From positions 1-39,916 of the forward strand of contig JAKAFL010000034.1 in assembly GCA_021817945.1 (NCBI GenBank): DNA of 39,916 nt, in the 5' to 3' direction. The stretch is from a bacterium (GTDB lineage Bacteria; Verrucomicrobiota; Verrucomicrobiia; Limisphaerales; UBA11358). This document shows, piece after piece, positions 16,014 to 23,900 of the stretch (position 1 is the first letter of the stretch; each line of letters opens with the position of its first letter). The translations under genes were made by a program, and so were the position numbers. The notes beneath the pieces were generated by a model. It was not told the DNA's origin, ran no database searches, and worked only from the letters and a program-made list of their open reading frames with translations.

Positions 16014-17398
16014 ATCTTCCGGATTTTTTCATAGCCGACCTTCCTGCGGACGCCATTGTGACCCCGGGCTTGATCACATCCGCCTGTGAGGCGTTGAAGC
16101 GAAATCGCAAGCAGCACCTGAAGAGCCGCACCACCCGGGAAATAATCCATCTTTTATGTGAGGTGGGAAAAGAATGGCGCTCTCCCGCGAATCCATTCCG
16201 TTGTCATGCGCTGAGACTGGACCCGGAGATGACGGGTTTTTCCCGCCCCATACTGGAACGCGGCTTGGAGGATTTTTTTGCCGGCTTCACCTCGGAAAAT
16301 TGGAGCGCGTTAATCGCCCGGCAATTGGGCGGGGCCGGGTGCCTGGATGCCTTTACTAATCAAGCTTCCAACCACACTGCCAGCCCCGCTTCCGTCGGGC
16401 CTGGGCGGTCACAGATCCTTGCCCTCGGGCCGGAGTTGATGGTTCATTTTGCGGCGGGAAACCTGCCCATCCCGGCTTTCATGGGCATTTGCCTGGGGTT
16501 GATCCTGCGCTCGGCGCAATTCATCAAGTGCTCGAGCAAGGCCTCGGTTTTGCCCAGGCTCTTTGCACACTCCATTCATGCCTTGGACCCAAAAATCGGC
16601 TCATGCATTGAAATAGCCGCATGGCCGGGTGGGGATGCGGCGCTGGAAACGCCCCTTTTGGACGAGGCGGATTGCGTGACCATGACGGGAAGCGACGAGG
16701 CTGTGAATTCCATTCGCATGAGAATGCCCGCCCAAGCGCGGTTCCTGGCCCATGGCCACCGCGTTGGTTTTGGCTATATCAGCCGGGAAATGTTGGGGGC
16801 TGGGAGTGTGAATGAAATGGTTTCACGGGTTGCGGATGACGTGACGGCCTGGGACCAAAATGGATGCTTGTCGCCCCAGGTTGTTTATGTTGAGGAGCGC
16901 GGAGAGGTGGAGTCGGATCAATTTGCAGGCCGGGTGGCGATGGAACTTGGCCGGCGTGAGACCTTGGAACCTCGCGGCCCCATCAGCCCGGAGGAAGCGG
17001 CAGCCATTGTGTCCCGACGCGCCATTGCAGAGGCCCTGGCCTTGCATCGGGCGGACGTCAAAATATGGTCCAGTCCCAAGTCAACCGCATGGACGGTGGT
17101 TTTTGAGCATGATGTCCGCTACCAGGGCTGTCCCCTAAACCGGTTTCTCCTCATCAAGCCGGTCAGCGGATTGGAGGATGTTTTCCGAGGAATGGACGGT
17201 GTGCGGCGCCACATTTCCTCCGTGGGCATTGGAGCCAGCCCCACGCAGTCGGCGGATTTGGCCCTCGCACTGGCCCGCTGGGGCGTGCCGCGCATTTGTC
17301 CGATTGGCCGGATGCAAAAGCCCCCGCTGGACTGGCATCAGGATGGGCGCCCCACGCTGGCGGACATGGTCTCTTGGTCTGGTTTTGAAGCCGAATAG
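16010..17398 (+). CDS. LuxC-like acyl-CoA / acyl-protein reductase
   Basis: 462 residues from the ATG at 16010, which overlaps the LuxE-like stop as ATGA; six further codons upstream are open but unlikely. Aldehyde-dehydrogenase fold of the LuxC family. The nucleotide-binding region has FAAGNLPIPAFMGI and LILRSAQFIKCSSKAS, then EADCVTMTGSDEAV and the catalytic cysteine in AWDQNGCLSPQ (C286). It reduces an activated fatty acyl group to aldehyde with NADPH. With its partner it should turn a free fatty acid into a fatty aldehyde, which could feed wax ester, alcohol or lipid synthesis. No downstream consumer is encoded nearby. Confidence 0.82.
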   Translation: MNLPDFFIADLPADAIVTPGLITSACEALKRNRKQHLKSRTTREIIHLLCEVGKEWRSPANPFRCHALRLDPEMTGFSRPILERGLEDFFAGFTSENWSALIARQLGGAGCLDAFTNQASNHTASPASVGPGRSQILALGPELMVHFAAGNLPIPAFMGICLGLILRSAQFIKCSSKASVLPRLFAHSIHALDPKIGSCIEIAAWPGGDAALETPLLDEADCVTMTGSDEAVNSIRMRMPAQARFLAHGHRVGFGYISREMLGAGSVNEMVSRVADDVTAWDQNGCLSPQVVYVEERGEVESDQFAGRVAMELGRRETLEPRGPISPEEAAAIVSRRAIAEALALHRADVKIWSSPKSTAWTVVFEHDVRYQGCPLNRFLLIKPVSGLEDVFRGMDGVRRHISSVGIGASPTQSADLALALARWGVPRICPIGRMQKPPLDWHQDGRPTLADMVSWSGFEAE

Positions 17399-17518
17399 GG
17401 CTCCTGGATGAATGGAATGGGTCAAACCCGGTTTGAAAATGAAGGCGAAAACAGTGCCAGAGCCTTATGAAATGGGCAGACAGATTGGGACGGTCCATGC
17501 GTATCCGGCGATGAATTT

Positions 17519-17881
17519 ATGAAGATGGAATTAAGAAAATCGTTTCAGTTTGAAGCCGCGCACCTTTTGCCGCTGCTTCCGCCCTCCCACAAATGCAGGC
17601 GTTTGCATGGGCACAGTTTCGGGGTGGAAATCGCGGTTCACGGGCCTTGCGATCCGGTATTGGGCTGGGTGATGGATTATGCCGAGATCAAAAGTCGTTT
17701 CAGCCCCGTTTGGGAGCGGTTGGACCATCATTACCTTAATGAAATTCCCGGGCTGGAAAACCCCACCAGCGAGAATATTGCCGCCTGGATCTGGCGCGAA
17801 TTACACCAGGAACTGCCCTTGTTGACCGAGATTGTGGTTTCAGAAACCTGCACGGCCCGCGCGATTTATCGCGGTCCTTAG
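17519..17881 (+). CDS. queD: 6-carboxy-tetrahydropterin synthase (QueD) / 6-pyruvoyl-tetrahydropterin synthase family
   Basis: 120 residues, normal length for QueD. Zinc ligands H15, H30 and H32 (EAAHLLP, RLHGHSF), catalytic Cys26 and the acidic/His pair region VMDYAEIK and LDHHYLNE are all present. PTSENIAAWIW and E109 in SETCTARA form the pterin-binding end. QueD converts dihydroneopterin triphosphate to 6-carboxy-tetrahydropterin for queuosine synthesis. No other queuosine gene is adjacent, so a general PTPS role remains possible. The stop codon TAG is completed by the first base of a mobile element inserted there. A 120-bp gap separates it from the LuxC-like gene. Confidence 0.88.
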   Translation: MKMELRKSFQFEAAHLLPLLPPSHKCRRLHGHSFGVEIAVHGPCDPVLGWVMDYAEIKSRFSPVWERLDHHYLNEIPGLENPTSENIAAWIWRELHQELPLLTEIVVSETCTARAIYRGP

Positions 17882-18153
17882 AGCCTGTTTTAAAATTGGG
17901 AAGGGAGCTGCGACCGGGGATTTTGGTCTTGGGCGAGGCGGAGTTGGCGGCGCATCCCCGTGACGGGCTGTAACGACAGCGACAACAAAGCCCAAGGGCA
18001 AAAGCGCCGTCGCCCGGAGGGTTTTCGCGCCCAAGCCGGTTTGGTGTTGTTGCTCCTCGGCCGCAGACCCACGTGGGGTATGCTCCCTCGTCGCGCCTCG
18101 CCATACCGGCTTGGGCACGTAAACAGCATCCTTCCGAATTTAAAGTCAGGCTC
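17881..18153. mobile_element. MITE-like element, 273 bp, inserted at the queD stop codon
   Basis: Terminal inverted repeats begin GAGCCTG at both ends. The left end continues TTTTAAAATTGGGAAGG and the right end, read inward, ACTTTAAATTCGGAAGG, so about 24 of 30 bases match. TTA is duplicated on each side (17878-17880 and 18154-18156). Inside are further inverted repeats, for example GCCCAAGCCGGT (18030-18041) and ACCGGCTTGGGC (18105-18116). No transposase is encoded. The GAG terminus and TNA target duplication resemble IS5-superfamily elements, an inference from general knowledge. Confidence 0.75.
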
Positions 18154-18319
18154 TTAGAATCTTTCAAGAAAGAGGTTTACAAGTTGGCACCGGAATTTGG
18201 GGGCTGGCACGGCGTGAGCGCGGCGCATGTCCGCATGGATTTGTAGTGAGCAAGCAACATCAACAGCCGCCTAAAGATGCAGTCAGGTCGTAAACCTTGT
18301 TCCTTGACGGTCCTTGGCT

Positions 18320-18427
18320 TCAGTGGTTTCCGTGCAACGCTTCGGAAACCACGAACCCCAGCAAAACCAGAAACGGGAAGCTAAGGATGAGGATCAGGAG
18401 AAGTCGGTTGCGTGATTTGGTGTTCAT
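18320..18427 (-). CDS. Candidate 35-residue single-pass membrane protein
   Basis: ATG at 18427 to TGA at 18320. The peptide has a basic head (MNTKSRNR), one continuous hydrophobic helix (about residues 9-27, LLLILILSFPFLVLLGF) and a short polar tail (SEALHGNH). This follows the positive-inside pattern of real small membrane proteins. No Shine-Dalgarno is evident and no family is recognised. It is divergent from the Uma2-type gene. Its size makes chance hard to exclude; the regular topology is the only support. Confidence 0.35.
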   Translation of the reverse strand: MNTKSRNRLLLILILSFPFLVLLGFVVSEALHGNH

Positions 18428-18507
18428 GGTTTCTGCGCTGGATTGACCCAGCGCGTTCAGGGCATGCAAATACCATTGCGGCATTCTCTTTCAAACTCAA
18501 GCCCTGA

Positions 18508-19026
18508 TTGAAGCGGATGCTTGCTGCCGGCCCCAATTCATGGTCTGCTGAGGCAATGAGCGGGGAGTATGAGGAAATACTGGATGGGGCCATCCATGTG
18601 CGTCGTGTCCCGGGCGGACGGCATGAAACCATTTGCCTGTTTTTGCATCAGCGCATGACCGCTGCGGTTCAAAATTGGAAGGATTGCCGGTTGTTGGCAG
18701 CCCGCACGCGCCTCGAATTCGGACCCGAAACGATTTTGTGCCCGGATTTGGCATTGGTCGCCGGTTCCACGGGACAGCTTTTGTTGGCAGCGGAAATCAT
18801 CAGCAGGGAGGATCATCGTCCTGATACTGTGACCAAAAAGGAGGTTTATGAAAAGATCCGCGCAGCCCGGGTTTGGATGGTGGACCCCCGCTATGACAAT
18901 GTGGAAATTTACGAAATGACCCAATGGGGGCTGGTTTTAAAACAAATCCTGGCTGGAAGCGAGGCGCTTTCCGATCCGCTTCTTCCCGGTTTCGAACTCG
19001 CAGTGGCGGACCTTTTTAATCGGTGA
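18508..19026 (+). CDS. Uma2-family (DUF820) putative endonuclease
   Basis: 172 residues with a TTG start directly after an in-frame TGA; the ATG at 18517 (MLAAGPNSW) is an equally likely start. The fold is that of the PD-(D/E)XK-like Uma2 family: an N-terminal GEYEEILDGAIHV strand, then LCPDLALV with the catalytic Asp. AAEIISREDHRPDTVTKKEVYEKI follows with the Glu/Lys part of the site, then RVWMVDPRYDNVEIY. Such genes are expanded in cyanobacteria, planctomycetes and verrucomicrobia, and their cellular role is not established. Stands alone, flanked by mobile and repeat DNA. Confidence 0.78.
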   Translation: MKRMLAAGPNSWSAEAMSGEYEEILDGAIHVRRVPGGRHETICLFLHQRMTAAVQNWKDCRLLAARTRLEFGPETILCPDLALVAGSTGQLLLAAEIISREDHRPDTVTKKEVYEKIRAARVWMVDPRYDNVEIYEMTQWGLVLKQILAGSEALSDPLLPGFELAVADLFNR

Positions 19027-19443
19027 ATAAAGGGATCACCACGGCGGGAGAGCACGGAAGCTAAAGGCCTTGATGGTTTGAAGAACGCCGGGTGTCCACA
19101 CATGGCGTGCGTTGGCCTGCATTTTCGACGGATGACCATCCGGCGCATCATTTCACGGATTTTTAAAAAACAGATGGCAAAACTTTAAAATCGGGGGAAA
19201 ATAGGTCTGTGACGAATCGTTGTAGGATGAATTCGGCATGTGAAAACCCTAACTCCATCTCCAAATATCCTCCAGCATTTTTTAAAACTCTCGCTATCCT
19301 CTCCCAATCTGTGTCCATCTGCTTCCATCTGCGGATAAAACTCCTCTTCGGGTCTTCGCGTGAAAAACACTCAAAAGCGCACCATGCCATTTTAGCCCCC
19401 TCAGCCAATCCACCATCATGGGCCGCAGTCAAACATGAATAGA
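19027..19443. other. Gene-free spacer with decayed repeat-like sequence
   Basis: No credible gene. TCCATCTGC occurs twice, 10 bp apart (19314-19322 and 19324-19332), inside a stretch reading as CAGATGGA/GGACACAGAT on the other strand. That resembles the 'accacagatggacacagat' type of dispersed intergenic sequence known in many environmental bacterial genomes (recollection, not checked). The 89-codon minus-strand frame at 19163-19432 is judged a by-product of it. Confidence 0.4.
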
Positions 19444-19605
19444 ACCTGAAAAACTAAATTCAAAAGGCCAATCTGCCGCAATCTACTGGGCGCAAACTCA
19501 TTGGAAAAATCTCACCAGACCGCTTCGGGAATGGTTTCAATTTTTCCAAAGAGTTTTCCCTTCAGCATCCTGCCTCATCTTGACCCTTTCCATTTCGCTT
19601 TTCGG
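19444..19605 (+). repeat. Fold-back intergenic repeat, copy 3 (full length)
   Basis: About 162 bp from ACCTGAAAAACTAAATTC to CATTTCGCTTTTCGG. It aligns end to end with copies 1 and 2. The inner arms TTGGAAAAATC and AATTTTTCCAA pair almost fully. It lies 180 bp beyond the stop codon of the sigma factor gene, in the opposite orientation to that gene. Confidence 0.8.
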
Positions 19606-19676
19606 AAAAAAGCCTGCCGCTGTTTGCTGGGTTTGAAGAGAAGGGGTCTTTTTGGACTTGGGGATTGTTTTGGTTG

Positions 19677-19703
19677 AGGTGCAGGGTTTTCAAACCTGCA
19701 CCT
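19677..19703 (-). terminator. Stem-loop downstream of the sigma factor gene
   Basis: AGGTGCAGG (19677-19685) and CCTGCACCT (19695-19703) form a perfect 9-bp GC-rich stem with a 9-base loop. It starts 83 bp past the sigma gene's stop on the minus strand. No U-tract follows on either strand, so termination is possible but not shown. Confidence 0.4.
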
Positions 19704-19785
19704 TCGCCAATGCCTCGTCCAAGTTGAAAAATCCCGCAACCCAGCGCCACGACTTTCCCGTCAAAGCCTTGGTGGCCTTGGTGAA

Positions 19786-20817
19786 TCAGGCGGCCATCAC
19801 CACGCTGTCGGCTGGCGCCTCGATGGTTTCAATGAGGGAGCGCATTTTTCTGAGCGCGCCCTCCTGGATTTGCCGGACCCGCTCGCGGGTGACATCAAAT
19901 TGGGATGCGATTTCTTCCAATGTTTTGGGGGCGCCGTGGTCCAGGCCAAAGCGTTGGATCAGGATTCGTTTTTCCCGTTCGTCCAAAACCTCCATGGCTT
20001 TGCGCAGCAGGCCTTCATTGTTTTCCTGGATGATTCGGTCAAAAGGCGCGGCGGTTTGCGTGTCGGCAATGGATTCCGAGATGGGCTTTGGCTCGTCATG
20101 GCCCAGCGGGGCATCCAGTGAAATGGGTGCCTTGGAGGCGGCGCGGTACTGGCGAATCCGGCGGGCGCTGATGCCCAGGTGAACGGCAATTTCATCGTCC
20201 GTGGGGTCATGCCCCAGCGTTTCCCGGAGGGCCAGTTCAGCCCTGCGAATATGGGCCATTTTATCCACCACATGAACCGGCAGCCGGATGGTTTTGGATT
20301 GATTGGCCAGCGCCCGCATCATGGATTGCTTGATCCACCATGAGGCGTAATAGGAAAGCTTGGCGCCTTTAGATGCGTCAAACCGTTCCACCCCTTTCAT
20401 AAGCCCGATGTTGCCCTCATTGATCAGGTCGAGAAGAGGCAGGCCCAGACCCTCGTAATCGCGGGCTATTTTGACCACCAGGCGCAGGTTGGCCGTGATC
20501 ATTTGCTCGCGCGCTTTTTTATCGCCTTTTTTGACGCGTTTAGCCAGGGCCAGTTCCTCCTCGGGGGTGAGTAATTTCACCTGGCCAATTTCGTTGAGGT
20601 ATAATTGCAGGGAATCGCCACTGGAGGCCGCGCTGGGTTCGTGCGGAACAGGCGCTGGTTCGAGCATCACAGGAGCCGGGGTCTGGGTGGTGGAAGCCGG
20701 CGTTTTCTTGGTGCCCCGATGCCATGATGGCAGCTTGCATTTCCGGGAGGTGGAAATACGGTTGCGGGGGGTGGCGGATGGTTTATCCGAATGGGTGACG
20801 GGAAATGCGAGTTTCAT
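19786..20817 (-). CDS. Sigma-70 family RNA polymerase sigma factor, RpoD-like (group 1/2)
   Basis: 343 residues from the ATG at 20817 (MKLAFPVTHSDKP); the frame stays open far upstream but that part lies across the pump gene's end and has no coding character. The N-terminal ~67 residues are basic and Pro/Thr-rich. Region 1.2 (DSLQLYLNEIGQVKLLTPEEE) and region 2 (ANLRLVVKIARDYEGLGLPLLDLINEGNIGLMKGVERFD..SYYASWWIKQSM) follow. Region 3 and region 4 (LEEIASQFDVTRERVRQIQEGALRKMR) complete it. It lacks the large region 1.1 and non-conserved region of a housekeeping RpoD, so it is more likely an alternative group 2 factor. AGGAAAGG lies upstream of the start. Confidence 0.92.
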   Translation of the reverse strand: MKLAFPVTHSDKPSATPRNRISTSRKCKLPSWHRGTKKTPASTTQTPAPVMLEPAPVPHEPSAASSGDSLQLYLNEIGQVKLLTPEEELALAKRVKKGDKKAREQMITANLRLVVKIARDYEGLGLPLLDLINEGNIGLMKGVERFDASKGAKLSYYASWWIKQSMMRALANQSKTIRLPVHVVDKMAHIRRAELALRETLGHDPTDDEIAVHLGISARRIRQYRAASKAPISLDAPLGHDEPKPISESIADTQTAAPFDRIIQENNEGLLRKAMEVLDEREKRILIQRFGLDHGAPKTLEEIASQFDVTRERVRQIQEGALRKMRSLIETIEAPADSVVMAA

Positions 20818-20935
20818 GGTAGATACAATCCTTTCCTGGTTGGCTGTGGCAAACAAAAGAGAGATGCGCGGAGGCCGGATGAAGGGCTTTTCACGCTGGC
20901 GCCGCATGGGTTTGACTGGGAAAACTTTTTCATGG

Positions 20936-23900
20936 TCATTTGCCGGATACGGTGGAGTGGGGATTAGCCGCGGCTGATGAGCTGGAAGCGGCCAAAGAAT
21001 CAGGGCCGAACAGGCGCGAGTCATCCCAGCCCCCGCCAAGCGCCTTGATGAGTTGCACATCGGCGATGAGGCGCTGGCCAGCAAGGCGGGCATTGGCTCG
21101 TTCTGCGGTGAGGGCATCCCGGTTGGCATCCACCACTTCGATGTAGGCCACGATGCCGGAGCGATAGCGGTCCTCCGCGAGGGAGCTGGCTTGTTGGGCG
21201 GCGAGGACGGCGCGTGCCTGGGCTTCGGACTGGTCTGCCAGGTGATGGATGGCGGAGAGGCTGTTTTGGACATCACCAAATGCGATCAGCACCTGTTGCC
21301 GGTAATTTTCCAAGGCCTCATCATAAATGGCCCATGCGCGGCGGTAATTGGCACGGTTCACGCCACCGGCGAAAAGAGGCAGGGACACGCTCGGCCCGAT
21401 GGACCAGATGCCGCTCTGCCAGTTGAACAGGGTGGAGGCGCTGCCGCTAAGGTAGCCCCCCGAGCCCGTGAGAGTGACGGCGGGGAAGAAGGCGGCCTTG
21501 CTGACGCCTATTTTGGCGCTGGCAGAAGCCACGGACCTTTCTGCGGCGGCCACGTCTGGACGCCGCTGCAGAAGGTCAGCCGGCAGGCCCGGTGGTATTT
21601 CCGGGGAAACCGGGTCCCAATTAGCGCCTGTTTGGGAGGGCAGATGAAACGTGGCGGGGTTGAAGCCTGCGAGAATGGCTATGGCATTTTCCATCTGGTC
21701 ACGTTGCTGGGCCAGTGCGGCGGCATCGGCCTCGGTCGTGGCCAGTTCGGTTTCCGCCTGGGCCACTTCAAGCTGGCTCCCCACACCCCCCTCGAAACGC
21801 CCTCGCACAAGGTCCACCTGTTCGTGGCGCAGGGCCACGGTATCCGCCACGGCGGCTGTTTCCGCGTCCAAGGAGCGCAGGGAAAAGTAGTCGGCCGCCA
21901 ATTCCGCATTCAAGCTTAGAAGGACGGAGTCAAAGTTGGCCAGGGAAACCTGGGCATCCGCGCGCGCGCTTTCGAAACTGCGCCGGACCTGCCCCCAGAG
22001 ATCCACTTCATAGCTCAGGTCAAACGGGGTGGTGAAGGTGTTGGCGGTGATGGGTCCAAAGCTGGGATTGGCGTTGGGCGAATAACGCTGCCGGTTGTAG
22101 GATGGGGCAAAAGAAAGGTCCGGCAGGAACGCCCCCGCAGAGACGCGCGCCACATACCGCGCCTGGTTCACGCGGTCGAAGGCGGCATGGAGTTGATGGT
22201 TGGATTGCACGGCGCAATCCTCCAGAAAGTCCAGGTTGGTGTCGTGGAAAGCTTCCCACCAGCGTCCTTTGGGCAGGGTTTCCAGTGGCTGTCCTGGCCG
22301 CCAGACACAGCCATCCGGCGTTTTATATTCCAAGGGAATGGCATTGGTGGGTTGCTTGTAATCCGGGCCCACCGTGAACCATCCGCCCCGGGCTGGCGAT
22401 GGCGCCAGGCATGCCGCCAGGAAAAGAATCCCCACCACGCCGGCCACACCGGGCAGGGGTGTGGCAAGGGGCTCCGGTTTGCGGCCCGGGAACATTTTCA
22501 TAAGGGTCACATAAAACACCGGTGTCAAAAACAACCCGAAAAGGGTCACGCCAATCATGCCCGAAAAGACGGCCGTGCCCATGGCCTGGCGCATTTCCGC
22601 GCCGGCCCCATGAGAAACCACCAGGGGAAACACCCCGGCAATGAAGGCGATGCTGGTCATCAGAATGGGGCGCAGGCGCAGGCGACAGGCCTCAATGGCC
22701 GCGTCCACGGGTGAAAGACCTTCATCCTGTTTCACCTTGGCAAATTCCACGATCAGGATGGCGTTTTTACAGGCCAGACCCACCAGAACGATCAGGCCTA
22801 TCTGGGTGAAGATATTATTGTCGCTGTGCCTCAACCACACTCCGGTAATGGCAAACAACAGGCACATGGGCACAATCAGGATGATGGCCAATGGCAACCG
22901 GAAACTTTCATAAAGGGCGGCCAGCACCAGGAACACCAGCAGAAGACAAAGCGGGTAAACATAGATGGAGGTGTTGCCCGCCAGAATACGCTGGTAGGTG
23001 AGGTCGGTCCACTCGTAGTCCATGCCGTGGGGCAGATTGGCCGATACTAGAGAGCCCATGGCAGCCTCCGCCTGCCCTGAACTAAAGCCGGGGGCGGGAC
23101 CTCCATTGATTTCAGCGGCAGGATACCCGTTGTAACGCATCACACGGGCGGGGCCATGGGATTCAGTGACCTTAACAACCGCCCCCAAGGGAACCATCTC
23201 ACCCTTGTCGTTGCGTGTCTTGAGCCGCAGAATATCGTTCGGCTCAGACCGGAAGGGGGCGTCGGCCTGGGCAATCACCTCGTAGGTGCGGCCAAAACGA
23301 TTGAAATCATTGATGTAAAGGGACCCCAAATAGACTTGGAGGGTGTCGAACAAGTTGGCCAGGGGAATGCCCTCGGTTTTGGCCTTCACGCGGTCCACGT
23401 CCGCATCCAATTGCGGGACATTAACGGTGAAAGTGGAGAACACGCCCGCCAACCCCAACCCGGGGTTCATGTAGGACTTGGCAACGATGTTCTGCACGTT
23501 CTGGTACAGGGCGTCGTAGCCCAGTTCAGAGCGGTCCTCCACGTAAAGTTTGAATCCGCCGATGGTTCCCAATCCGTTGACCGCCGGGGGCATGACGGCA
23601 AAAATCTGCGCATCCTGAATGGACGAGAACAGTTGGTTCATTTTGGCCGCGATGGCCTGGCCGGAAAGATTGGGCGACCGACGGTCCTCAAAGGGCTGCA
23701 AGGTGATGAAGACGATGCCAGCGTCCGATGCGACGCTGAAGCCGCTGATGCTCAATCCCGGAAAAGCCACGGCGGATTGCACGCCGGGCTGCTTGAGGGC
23801 GATATCGGACATGCGGCGGATGACATCCTCGGTCCTGTCCAGCGAGGAACCAGCCGGCAATTGAGCAAAGGCAACCAAGTATTGCTTGTCCTGTGTGGGG

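Noticed and set aside
18001..18116. Possible CRISPR-like or tRNA-like structure from the dyads in 17881-18153
   Set aside because: There is no repeated spacer unit and no tRNA consensus; the dyads fit a MITE with terminal inverted repeats.
19163..19432. 89-codon minus-strand ORF in the spacer after the Uma2 gene
   Set aside because: Part of it reads through a dispersed-repeat-like sequence and no domain is seen.
20818..21279. Upstream extension of the sigma factor frame to 497 residues
   Set aside because: The extra part overlaps the end of the pump/outer-membrane-factor gene in another frame and is Pro/Ser-rich without conservation; the ATG at 20817 has a purine-rich AGGAAAGG upstream.
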